Below are positions 47,905 to 56,101 of a stretch of 64,000 bases of DNA, one piece after another. The notes beneath the pieces are model-generated. The model worked only from the letters and a program-made list of their open reading frames with translations, did no database searches and was not told where the DNA came from. The translations under genes and the position numbers were made by a program. The stretch is from Bacillota bacterium. Its GTDB lineage: Bacteria; Bacillota; Clostridia; Oscillospirales; Oscillospiraceae. Numbering within the stretch: the stretch's first letter is position 1; each line of letters starts with the position of its first letter. The stretch spans positions 33,286 to 97,285 of the forward strand of contig JAQYLT010000036.1 in NCBI GenBank assembly GCA_028719885.1, given 5' to 3'.

Positions 47905-48522
47905 GGTAACGGTGCAGTATCCTAGTCAATGTGGCCATCTTCCAGGAAGGGCCTAAAAATCCTTTGAAGGGCACATCGATGAAGTCCCTGGTGTCTGCCT
48001 TTTACGCCCAGTTTGGGGTGGATGCTGGGGGTTAAGGATTCCGGGCGCGTTCCAATGGCATGGAACATACGACCCGGTTTCCGTGGAGACTTGGTCTTGT
48101 GCGACGACGGAGAGTCCCTCGGTTCGAGGCCCGCTCGCGTACGAACCAGGATAGGAACCTGCAAGGCAGTGCGAAGAATCGCGTGCTGCGTGCAGCGTAG
48201 CCTGCCTTGAGTGAACATGTGGGGAAAGAGGATCATGCAGCTGAACGTTGCTGGCCAGAACTGTCGCTGAAATCGCTTCTGGAAACCATGCTTGCAAAAG
48301 AGGCTAAGACTATGGCACACATTGTCGTGGAAAACACCTAGGCTGTCGTCATTGGGCAGGCGGGGGATTGCAGTACGGACTAAGTGGCAATCGGGTATTC
48401 AGGTTGGCAACGCCTGAGCGGGTGAATCAAATGGAAACGGCCTGCGCGGCAACGGCAGGTTTCGCCTGGGGAAATCCAACCCGACCTAAGCCGTAAGATT
48501 TATCCCGCCTGCTACCGTTATC
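47905..48522 (+). ncRNA. ole: OLE RNA (ornate large extremophilic RNA)
   Basis: About 620 nt with no coding frame and strong pairing potential. The ends pair: GGTAACGGTGCAG (47905-47917) with CTGCTACCGTTATC (48509-48522), with one bulge and one G-U. Length, position and neighbours all match OLE RNA: a four-helix membrane protein of the OapA type starts 26 nt downstream, followed by dxs, tlyA, nadK, argR and recN. OLE RNA forms a membrane-associated ribonucleoprotein linked to stress responses in Halalkalibacterium. The identification rests on size, end pairing and synteny; I could not run a covariance model, and both ends are estimates. Confidence 0.85.
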
Positions 48523-48548
48523 ATTATCAGAAGATCAGGAGAATTATC

Positions 48549-49139
48549 GTGGGAAAGTCAGATTCCACATCTTCCAAACGAGAGAGTAAAAAAACAGTTC
48601 GGTGGGTAGTAACGATTTTTGTTATTACTCTTTTTGTATCCGGCGCCATCAGTCTGCTGTCCGAGGAGCTGCTCTCCCGCAGCGGAATGGCTGCCGCCTT
48701 TGTCATATTGTTCGTCATTGTATTGGTGGGAATCGTGTTCGACGTGGTGGGCGTGGCGGTTACCTCTGCCGACGAGCGCCCCTTTCACTCCATGGCTGCC
48801 CGTAAGGTTCCCGGCGCCCAGGAGGCCATCAGTCTTCTGCGGAACGCGGAGCGGGTGGGCTCCATCTGCAACGATGTGGTGGGAGACATCTGCGGCGTTA
48901 TTTCCGGCTCCGCCTCGGCGGTGATCGCATCCAAAATCATCTCTCATTTCACCTTTTCCTGGCCGAATTTGATCTCGCTGCTGATGTCGGCCCTGGTGGC
49001 CGCCACCACAGTGGGCGGCAAAGCAATCGGGAAATCCTATGCCATTAAATCCTGCACGGTGATCGTCCACCAGGCAGGGAAGGTGATTGCTGCATGGCAT
49101 GGCTTTCTGAACCTTTTCCGAAAAAAAAGAAATAGATAG
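48549..49139 (+). CDS. oapA: OLE-associated protein A (OapA), membrane protein
   Basis: The protein is 196 residues from a GTG start with AGGAG 7 nt upstream. Hydrophobic segments lie at about 19-40 (VVTIFVITLFVSGAISLL), 47-72 (AAFVILFVIVLVGIVFDVV), 110-130 and 135-155, giving four helices, with basic ends (KKRNR). A DxxxD motif is present (NDVVGDICG), as recalled for OapA. It binds and localises OLE RNA to the membrane. dxs begins 4 nt after its stop, so the RNA, oapA and the isoprenoid genes probably share a transcript. Confidence 0.85.
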   Translation: MGKSDSTSSKRESKKTVRWVVTIFVITLFVSGAISLLSEELLSRSGMAAAFVILFVIVLVGIVFDVVGVAVTSADERPFHSMAARKVPGAQEAISLLRNAERVGSICNDVVGDICGVISGSASAVIASKIISHFTFSWPNLISLLMSALVAATTVGGKAIGKSYAIKSCTVIVHQAGKVIAAWHGFLNLFRKKRNR

Positions 49140-49142
49140 GTT

Positions 49143-51014
49143 GTGTGCGCTTTGAAGATTTTACCGGGCATTCATTGTCATGAAGACCTGCTTCGCCTCA
49201 CCGACGATGAAAAAATTCAGCTCTGCGCGGAAATTCGGGAATTTCTCATTTCCAGTGTTTCCCAGACCGGAGGTCACCTGGCGGGGAATCTGGGCGTTGT
49301 GGAGCTGTCGGTGGCGCTGGAAACCGTGTATGATACCGCAAAGGACCGCCTTGTTTTTGATGTGGGTCACCAGTCCTATGTCCATAAATTGCTTACCGGG
49401 CGGCGTGAAGCCTTTCATACGCTCCGTCAGTTCGGCGGCCTCTCCGGCTTCCCCAAGCCCAGCGAGAGCGAAACCGATGCCTTTGTGGCGGGGCATGCTT
49501 CCAGCTCTGTTTCCATTGCCCTGGGCATGGCCAGAGCCAGAACGCTGCTCCATCAGGATTACCAGGTGGTAGCCCTGATCGGCGACGGCGCTGCCACCGG
49601 CGGAATGGCCTATGAGGGCCTGAACGACGCCGCTGAGAGCAAGGAGCCCATGGTGGTGATCCTGAATGACAATGAAATGTCCATCGGCAAAAATGTGGGC
49701 GGCGTTTCCAGGCACCTTTCCAAACTTCGTTCCAGCGAACGGTATTTGGGCGTCAAGCGCTGGTATCGCCGGACGCTTTACAGCATCCCCGGCGGCAAGC
49801 AGGTTTATCTGTTTTCCAGCCGGGCAAAAAACAGAATCAAGCATTTTCTGCTGCAAACCACCATTTTTGAAAATATGGGCTTTAAGTACCTGGGGCCGGT
49901 GGACGGTCATGATCTGCCCGACCTGATTTCGGTGCTTCGGGCGGCACGGGATTTGCAGGAGCCAACTCTTGTCCATGTGGTAACCAGAAAGGGCTGCGGC
50001 TACAGCTTTGCGGAGGATGATCCGGCGAAATTCCACGGAATCGGGAAATTTGATGCTGCAACCGGGAAAAAGCTGGCCCAAAAGGTGCGGACCTTTTCGG
50101 ATTCCTTTGGAGATACCATGGTGTCCCTTGGGGAGAAGAACCCAAAGCTTTGCGCCATCACGGCGGCAATGCCCGGGGGAACCGGATTGCTTCGGTTTAT
50201 GAAGCAGTTCCCGGAGCGGCTTTTTGACGTTGGCATTGCGGAGGAACATGCGGTCTCCATGGCCGGTGGACTGGCAAAGCAGGGGATGGTCCCCGTGGTT
50301 GCCATTTATTCCACCTTCCTGCAGCGTGCCTTCGACCAGATCATTCAGGATGTGGCCATGCTGCAGCTGCATGTGGTGTTTGCCATTGACCGCGCCGGTC
50401 TGGTGGGAGACGACGGCCCCTCCCATCACGGCGTTTTTGATGTGGGCTATCTGCGACAGATTCCCGGCATGAAAATCCTGGCGCCTGCCAGCTTGCGGGA
50501 GCAGGAACAGATGCTGACATGGGCAATCGAGGATTATAAAGGCCCGGTTGCAGTCCGCTATCCCCGGGGCACTGAGGGGGCATATTCAGATTCCCTCTGG
50601 GATGCAGAGAAAAGCGTTGTTCTGCATCAATCAGGGGATGATATGACCTTGATTACCTACGGAACCATGATCAATCCGGTTATGGAAGCGGCGGAGCGGT
50701 TGGCGCAAGCCGGTATCCGGTGTACCGTGCTGCGGCTGCTGGAGCTTTCTCAAATCCCCGCAGATGAAATTCTGCGCCTGATGCCGGACAGAAAAACCGC
50801 AGTCGTGATTGAAGAGACGGCGGCCAATTCCGGAATCAAAGCGGCGCTGGCCTGGGAGCTTCGGGCGCGCTGCCCGGAGTGCCGGGTGGATGGAATTGAT
50901 TTGGGCACCGGCTTTGTGCCCCATGGCGATCAGAAAAAGCTTTATTCCCTCTGCGGCTTGGATGTGGATTCCATTGTGAACGATGTAACCGGGGTGGCTG
51001 CCAATGAAAAATAA
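49143..51014 (+). CDS. dxs: 1-deoxy-D-xylulose-5-phosphate synthase
   Basis: The protein is 623 residues, the normal length. The GTG at 49143 is used; a TTG at 49152 is the alternative. The thiamine diphosphate motif is GDGAATGGMAYEGLNDA with NDNEMSI. DVGHQSYVHK and GGLSGFPK lie in the N-terminal domain, and VGIAEEHAVSMAGGLA marks the second domain with the catalytic Glu. It makes DXP from pyruvate and glyceraldehyde-3-phosphate, the first step of the non-mevalonate isoprenoid route. It sits in the usual OLE RNA neighbourhood. Confidence 0.95.
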   Translation: MCALKILPGIHCHEDLLRLTDDEKIQLCAEIREFLISSVSQTGGHLAGNLGVVELSVALETVYDTAKDRLVFDVGHQSYVHKLLTGRREAFHTLRQFGGLSGFPKPSESETDAFVAGHASSSVSIALGMARARTLLHQDYQVVALIGDGAATGGMAYEGLNDAAESKEPMVVILNDNEMSIGKNVGGVSRHLSKLRSSERYLGVKRWYRRTLYSIPGGKQVYLFSSRAKNRIKHFLLQTTIFENMGFKYLGPVDGHDLPDLISVLRAARDLQEPTLVHVVTRKGCGYSFAEDDPAKFHGIGKFDAATGKKLAQKVRTFSDSFGDTMVSLGEKNPKLCAITAAMPGGTGLLRFMKQFPERLFDVGIAEEHAVSMAGGLAKQGMVPVVAIYSTFLQRAFDQIIQDVAMLQLHVVFAIDRAGLVGDDGPSHHGVFDVGYLRQIPGMKILAPASLREQEQMLTWAIEDYKGPVAVRYPRGTEGAYSDSLWDAEKSVVLHQSGDDMTLITYGTMINPVMEAAERLAQAGIRCTVLRLLELSQIPADEILRLMPDRKTAVVIEETAANSGIKAALAWELRARCPECRVDGIDLGTGFVPHGDQKKLYSLCGLDVDSIVNDVTGVAANEK

Positions 51015-51804
51015 AAAACGATTGGATGTTTTGCTCACCGAACAGGGGTATGCGGATACCCGGTCCAAGGCCCAGGCCATCATCATGAGCGGACTGGTGT
51101 ATGTGGATGGTCAGAAAGCAGACAAGCCCGGCATTTCCTACGAGGATACGGTGTCCATTGAGGTCCGGGGGGCGGTGTGCCCCTATGTCAGCCGGGGCGG
51201 CCTGAAGCTGGAAAAAGCGCTCCGGGATTTCGGCGTGAAGCCGGAGGGATTCGTCTGCTCCGATTCCGGGGCCTCCACCGGCGGATTTACGGACTGCCTG
51301 CTCCAGCAGGGGGCTAAAAAGGTATTTGCCATTGATGTGGGCTATGGCCAGTTGGATTGGAAAATCCGTTCCGATCCCAGGGTTGTGGTCATGGAGCGGA
51401 CCAATATCCGCTATGTCACCCCGGAGCAGTTGGGAGAGGCGCTGGATTTGTCCGTCATTGATGTAAGCTTTATTTCCCTGAAAATCGTACTTCCGGTTAT
51501 TAAGAATCTGTTGAAGCCCACGGGGCAGGTGCTCTGCCTGATCAAACCCCAGTTTGAGGCAGGGAAAGAGAAGGTTGGCAAAAAGGGCGTGGTCCGGGAC
51601 CCCCAGACCCATCAGGAGGTTTTGGACCAATTCGTTGCCCTTGCTCATGAGCTGGAATTCTGCATTCTCGGCCTGACCTTTTCTCCCGTAAAGGGACCGG
51701 AGGGGAACATTGAATTTTTGGGGCATTTAAGTCTGGAAGCAAGAAATGAAAGCTTCCCGGATACGGCGGAGGTTGTCCGCCAGGCCCATCAAGTCCTGGA
51801 TTAA
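51004..51804 (+). CDS. tlyA: TlyA-family rRNA (cytidine-2'-O)-methyltransferase/hemolysin
   Basis: The protein is 266 residues. An N-terminal S4 RNA-binding domain (RLDVLLTEQGYADTRSKA) is followed by an FtsJ-like methyltransferase with SRGGLKLEKAL, SDSGASTGGFTDCLLQ (SAM-binding) and the K-D-K-E type residues in IDVSFISL and IKPQFEAG. In mycobacteria TlyA methylates 16S and 23S rRNA. The start overlaps dxs by 11 nt, indicating translational coupling. Confidence 0.92.
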   Translation: MKNKKRLDVLLTEQGYADTRSKAQAIIMSGLVYVDGQKADKPGISYEDTVSIEVRGAVCPYVSRGGLKLEKALRDFGVKPEGFVCSDSGASTGGFTDCLLQQGAKKVFAIDVGYGQLDWKIRSDPRVVVMERTNIRYVTPEQLGEALDLSVIDVSFISLKIVLPVIKNLLKPTGQVLCLIKPQFEAGKEKVGKKGVVRDPQTHQEVLDQFVALAHELEFCILGLTFSPVKGPEGNIEFLGHLSLEARNESFPDTAEVVRQAHQVLD

Positions 51805-51815
51805 GGAGTGGAGAG

Positions 51816-52679
51816 ATGAAAAATCTGATATTAACCCCCAATCCCTACCGGGACAAGAATTTTCAAACCCTCCGCAGTGCAATGCAGATTCTGAAGGAGG
51901 CAGGTTTCCAGGTAAAGGTCTGCCTGCCCTTTGAAGTGGATCATAATTGCGATTTGCCCCGGGATATCCACTTTTCCAGGCTGGATCGGGAGCTGGGCAA
52001 CGCGGATTTGGTGATCTGCTTTGGCGGTGACGGTACCATTCTTCACATGGCTAAGGCTGCCACCAAAAGAGGCCTGCCGCTTTTGGGGGTCAACATCGGA
52101 ACCATGGGCTTTATGGCAGAGCTGGAAAGCACCGAGTTGGAAAAGCTTCGCCTTCTGGCTGCCGGAAAGTACCGGATTGACAGCCGGATGATGCTGGATG
52201 TGATTGTCCTGCGGGACCGGGAGATTATCTTTCACGACATTTGCCTGAATGACGCGGTGATTACCAAAGGTGCCGTGGCCAGAATTGTGCACCTGGCGGT
52301 GAAATGTGACGGCGTTCAGGCCATGGAATGCGGCGGAGACGGCGTGATTATTTCAACCCCCACCGGCTCCACGGCCTACAGCCTCTCCGCCGGCGGGCCC
52401 ATTGTGGAGCCGGAGGCCGAGAGCATCATCATTACGCCCATATGCTCCCACGATGTTGCCAGCCGGTGCATTGTGGCCTCGGGAAAGCGGGTCATCTCCG
52501 TGGGAATGACCAGCAATTCCAGAAGAAATGCCTATCTGTCCGTGGACGGGGGGAAGACACTCCGCCTGAACATGGGGGATGTGGTATCCATCAAAAAGTC
52601 CAAGCTGGAAACCAGGCTTGTTCGTCTCAACGACCGCAGCTTTTATGATGTGGTAAATATGAAGTTCCGAAAAGGATAA
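51816..52679 (+). CDS. nadK: NAD kinase
   Basis: The protein is 287 residues. GGDGTILHMAKAA is the phosphate-binding motif with the catalytic Asp; NIGTMGFMAE, NDAVITKG, and GDGVIISTPTGSTAYSLSAGGP are the NAD-binding segments. It produces NADP from NAD and ATP. It lies 11 nt after tlyA with GGAGTGGAGAG upstream, in the conserved order tlyA-nadK-argR-recN. Confidence 0.95.
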   Translation: MKNLILTPNPYRDKNFQTLRSAMQILKEAGFQVKVCLPFEVDHNCDLPRDIHFSRLDRELGNADLVICFGGDGTILHMAKAATKRGLPLLGVNIGTMGFMAELESTELEKLRLLAAGKYRIDSRMMLDVIVLRDREIIFHDICLNDAVITKGAVARIVHLAVKCDGVQAMECGGDGVIISTPTGSTAYSLSAGGPIVEPEAESIIITPICSHDVASRCIVASGKRVISVGMTSNSRRNAYLSVDGGKTLRLNMGDVVSIKKSKLETRLVRLNDRSFYDVVNMKFRKG

Positions 52680-52691
52680 GGAGGCAGGGGT

Positions 52692-53144
52692 ATGAAATCA
52701 AAACGTCAGGCAAAGATCATGGAGATTATCTCAACATCAAACATCGAGACCCAGGAGCAGCTGCTTCAGGAGCTTCAAAACGCTGGCTTTTCCAGCACGC
52801 AGGCCACTGTTTCCAGAGACATCAAGGAGCTCCGGATTGTGAAAGAGCTGACGGGGCTGGGAACCTATCGCTATACCTCTGCGTCCCGGGAGGTGCCAAA
52901 CACTTTCACCAATCGGCTGAACACCATCTTCCGGGAATGTGTCACCAGCTTTGACTATGCACAAAATATCATTGTCATCCATACCATGCCAGGCCTTGCC
53001 AATGCCGCGGCCTCGGCGCTGGATGCCATGAGCCGCAGCGTGGTGCTGGGCACCCTGGCCGGGGATGATACCGTGATCGCCATCATGCGGGACAACAATT
53101 CCGCAGCCGCTTTCTGCGGGGAAATCCGCAGCCTGATGAACTAA
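52692..53144 (+). CDS. argR: Arginine repressor ArgR
   Basis: The protein is 150 residues. The N-terminal winged helix has QATVSRDIKELRIVK and the C-terminal domain has the arginine-binding and hexamer motif GTLAGDDTVIAIMRDN. It represses arginine synthesis genes when arginine is plentiful. AAGGAGGCAGGGG precedes the ATG. Confidence 0.95.
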   Translation: MKSKRQAKIMEIISTSNIETQEQLLQELQNAGFSSTQATVSRDIKELRIVKELTGLGTYRYTSASREVPNTFTNRLNTIFRECVTSFDYAQNIIVIHTMPGLANAAASALDAMSRSVVLGTLAGDDTVIAIMRDNNSAAAFCGEIRSLMN

Positions 53145-53162
53145 ACAAAGGGGGGAGATACC

Positions 53163-54827
53163 GTGCTGAATCTTCTGCATATTGAAAATATCGCGGTTAT
53201 TGAGAGCGCGGATATTTCTTTTGACAGCGGCTTTAATGTTTTAACCGGCGAAACCGGTGCCGGTAAATCCATTGTGATCGATGCCATTTCCGCAATCTTA
53301 GGAGAACGGGCCTACCGGGACATGATTCGTACAGGCGCCTCCAAGGCCTCCGTGCGGGCCGTGTTTACCCAGGTGCCCCAGCTTGCCTGGTTTCAGGACA
53401 ACGGCGTTGAATACGATGGGGAAACCGTGATTCAGCGGGATATTTTCCTGGACGGAAAAAACATCTGCCGGGTAAATGGCTCTTTGGTATCGGTTGCCAT
53501 TTTGCGAAAGCTGGGCATTCAGCTCATCAATATTCACGGGCAGCACGATTCCGCGTCCCTGTTTGACGAGGCAAACCACCTGATTTTTCTGGATGATTTT
53601 TCATCCAACCAGGCGCTGCGGCTCTCCTACGGAGAAAAATATGAAGCTGTGGCCAATCTCCGGCGGGAAATCCAGCGGATGACCATGGACGAGGGCGAGA
53701 AGCTTCGCCGTATGGAAACCCTGAAATATCAAATCGCGGAAATCGAGAAGGCGGAATTGGAAGCAGGGGAGGATGAAGTCCTGGAGGAGCGCCGAAAGCT
53801 GCTCCAAAACGCGGAAAAGCTGTCCAAGGGAATGGACGAGGCCGTGGAAGCGCTTTATGGCGGAGAGGAATCTGAGGGCGCGGCGGAGCTGCTGAGTCAG
53901 GCAGAGCATGCCCTGGCTCGACTGGCCCGGTTCAGCGACAATTTTTCTTCCATCCACGATCGGGTTGCTGATCTCATGTATCAGGTTCGGGACGCGGCAG
54001 AGGAAGTGAAAGACGCAAGGGACGATCTGAGTTATTCTTCCGATGAGCTGGAACAGATTGAGGCCCGGCTGGATGTGATTCACCGGCTCCGCAGAAAGTA
54101 CGGTACCACCTGTGCGGACATCCTTTCATACCTGGACCAGGCGCGGAAAGAGCTGGATGATATCGAGTTTGCCGACGACCATTTGGAGCGGCTGAAAGGC
54201 AAGCTGAAAAAGGCGGAGGACGAGGCCTGGGAGGCGGCAAAAAAGCTGCGTCAGAACCGTAAGGAGAATGCCGAAATCATGTCGGAACGGATTCTTTCGG
54301 AGCTGACCCAGCTGGATATGCCCCGGGTGCAGTTCCAGTGCGTGTTTGGGGAGCAGGAGCTAGCACCCAACGGCGCGGATACCGTGGCGTTTTACATGTC
54401 GGCCAATGCCGGCGAGGCGCTGAAGCCCATGAGCAAGGTGGCCTCCGGCGGTGAGTTGGCCAGAATCATGCTGTCCATGAAAAACGTGCTGGCGGAAAAA
54501 GACCAAATCGGAACCCTGATTTTTGACGAGGTGGACACCGGCGTTTCCGGCAGAGCTGCACAAAAGGTGGCGGAAAAGCTTCGCAAGCTGGCAAAACACA
54601 AGCAGGTACTTTGTGTTACCCATCTGCCCCAGATGGCGGCCCTGGCCAACACCCATATGCTGATTTCCAAATCCGAACGGGACGGCCGGACCTATACCTC
54701 TGTCACGCCTCTGGATTTGGAGGGACGGAAACGGGAGCTGGCCCGCATTATCGGCGGTGCCAAAATAACCGAGACGACCCTGAAAAGCGCGGAGGAAATG
54801 CTGAGCTGGTCTGAAAATGAAGCGTAA
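53163..54827 (+). CDS. recN: DNA repair ATPase RecN
   Basis: The protein is 554 residues from a GTG start, GGGGGGAG upstream. Walker A is GETGAGKSIVIDA, the ABC signature is SKVASGGELARIMLSMK, and Walker B is TLIFDEVDTGVSG. A long coiled-coil insertion separates the two ATPase halves, as in SMC-like proteins. It acts early in double-strand break repair. It is the last gene of the OLE-dxs cluster; the T-box leader promoter follows within 20 nt. Confidence 0.95.
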   Translation: MLNLLHIENIAVIESADISFDSGFNVLTGETGAGKSIVIDAISAILGERAYRDMIRTGASKASVRAVFTQVPQLAWFQDNGVEYDGETVIQRDIFLDGKNICRVNGSLVSVAILRKLGIQLINIHGQHDSASLFDEANHLIFLDDFSSNQALRLSYGEKYEAVANLRREIQRMTMDEGEKLRRMETLKYQIAEIEKAELEAGEDEVLEERRKLLQNAEKLSKGMDEAVEALYGGEESEGAAELLSQAEHALARLARFSDNFSSIHDRVADLMYQVRDAAEEVKDARDDLSYSSDELEQIEARLDVIHRLRRKYGTTCADILSYLDQARKELDDIEFADDHLERLKGKLKKAEDEAWEAAKKLRQNRKENAEIMSERILSELTQLDMPRVQFQCVFGEQELAPNGADTVAFYMSANAGEALKPMSKVASGGELARIMLSMKNVLAEKDQIGTLIFDEVDTGVSGRAAQKVAEKLRKLAKHKQVLCVTHLPQMAALANTHMLISKSERDGRTYTSVTPLDLEGRKRELARIIGGAKITETTLKSAEEMLSWSENEA

Positions 54828-54841
54828 TCATTCTTTTCCAC

Positions 54842-54870
54842 TTGACAAAGAGGAAAGAATTTGTTAGGAT
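54842..54870 (+). promoter_or_regulatory. Promoter of the T-box/M28/tyrS unit
   Basis: TTGACA (54842-54847), 17 bp, TAGGAT (54865-54870). Confidence 0.75.
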
Positions 54871-54877
54871 ATGGGAA

Positions 54878-55137
54878 ATATTGAACACCTTGATGGGATG
54901 AAGTAAGCGTTTGCCTGTCCATCAGAGAGCTGCCGGTGGGTGCAAGGCAGCGGGAAGCGGCGCCGAAATACCTCCCGGAGTGGTCTTCCTGAAACGAAGT
55001 AGGGGAGAACGGGGTCGCCCGATACAGCGAGAGTCGTTATTGGACGACCTGAGGATCAAATCGTGAGGTTTGGTCAAACCAGAGGTGGTACCGTGCATTT
55101 TTGCGCCCTCTGTCCGGCAGGACAGGGGGCGTTTTTA
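54878..55137 (+). promoter_or_regulatory. Tyrosine T-box leader (UAC specifier)
   Basis: The T-box sequence AGAGGTGGTACCGTG lies at 55081-55095, and the terminator CGCCCTCTGTCC/GGACAGGGGGCG (55104-55115 with 55120-55131) is followed by TTTTT. In stem I the specifier region reads GAAATACC, giving TAC (54969-54971), the tyrosine codon. Uncharged tRNA-Tyr would bind both sites, favour the antiterminator and turn on the downstream M28 peptidase and tyrS. The 5' limit is estimated from the promoter. Confidence 0.9.
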
Positions 55138-55151
55138 ATTGGGAGGTACAT

Positions 55152-56087
55152 ATGAAGATCAATCATCCACTGGATGTGGTGACGCTTTTCCCGGTTCGGA
55201 AATCGGCAGCCCAGAAGCAGTCTTTTCGGGACGCGGTTCAGGAATATCTGGAAAGCTTGGGCTATACCGTTTCCGTTGAAAAAGGAAGCTGCCGCAGCCG
55301 CAACCTGGTTGCAGGGGACCCGGATGGGGCAAAATACCTGGTAACCGCCCACTACGATACCTGCGCCAGAATGCTGATTCCCAATTTGATTACGCCCTGC
55401 AATCCCTGGCTGTTTGTGGGCTATCAGCTGCTGGTGTGCCTGCTGCTTATCGTACCCAGCCTGGCAGTCGGGGCATTGGCAGGGTACCTATTCCATGAGT
55501 TCTTCGTAGGATATTTTGTGTTTGTGGTTTTGCTGTGGGGGGACATCATTCTGATGATGGTGGGCCCGGCCAATTCCTCCAATGTCAATGACAATACCTC
55601 CGGCGTGGTATCCGTGCTGGAAATTGCCAAATCCATGCCGGAAAAATACCGGAAGGATGTTTGCTTTGTGCTGTTCGATCTGGAGGAGGCGGGGCTGATT
55701 GGCTCTGCATCCTATCAAAAGATGCACAAAAAGGCCACCGTTTCCCAACTGGTGCTGAATCTGGACTGTGTGGGCGATGGAGATGAAATCCTCTTTTTCC
55801 CCACCTCCAAGCTGAAAAAGAACAGGAATAAGCTGGCCGCGTTGGAAAGGATCACCGGTCAGTTTGGAAAGAAGACGGTTTCTCTCCGGTCCAAGGGCTT
55901 CTCCATCTATCCTTCCGACCAGGGCCATTTCCCCTATGGTGTGGGCATCTGTGCGCTGAACCGGGGCCGGGCGGGCCTGTATCTTTCCAGAATCCATACC
56001 CCCAGGGACACGGTTCTGGATGAAACCAATGTGAATATTCTGCGTGCCGGAATTATTTCCATGATTACCGGCAGCGCAGCCAAATAA
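55152..56087 (+). CDS. M28-family (aminopeptidase-type) membrane peptidase
   Basis: The protein is 311 residues from ATG 55152 (GGGAGG upstream). Zinc-site motifs of M28 are present in order: the His-Asp of TAHYDT, the NDNTSG loop, FDLEEAGLIGS with the catalytic Glu pair, the Asp of LNLDCVGDGD and the His of RIHTPRDT. Unusually, two hydrophobic helices (about 80-140, VGYQLLVCLLLIVPSLAV and GYFVFVVLLWGDIILMM) are inserted between the first and second motif, so it is probably membrane-bound. It lies between the tyrosine T-box and tyrS, which suggests that it is induced on tyrosine shortage, perhaps to release amino acids from peptides (inference). Confidence 0.85.
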   Translation: MKINHPLDVVTLFPVRKSAAQKQSFRDAVQEYLESLGYTVSVEKGSCRSRNLVAGDPDGAKYLVTAHYDTCARMLIPNLITPCNPWLFVGYQLLVCLLLIVPSLAVGALAGYLFHEFFVGYFVFVVLLWGDIILMMVGPANSSNVNDNTSGVVSVLEIAKSMPEKYRKDVCFVLFDLEEAGLIGSASYQKMHKKATVSQLVLNLDCVGDGDEILFFPTSKLKKNRNKLAALERITGQFGKKTVSLRSKGFSIYPSDQGHFPYGVGICALNRGRAGLYLSRIHTPRDTVLDETNVNILRAGIISMITGSAAK

Positions 56088-56101
56088 GAAAGGAACGAAC
56101 G

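Noticed and set aside
47922..48320. Minus-strand frames of 114-132 codons in 47922-48320
   Set aside because: They lie entirely within the structured OLE RNA, are Pro/Arg/His/Ser-rich and have no ribosome site.
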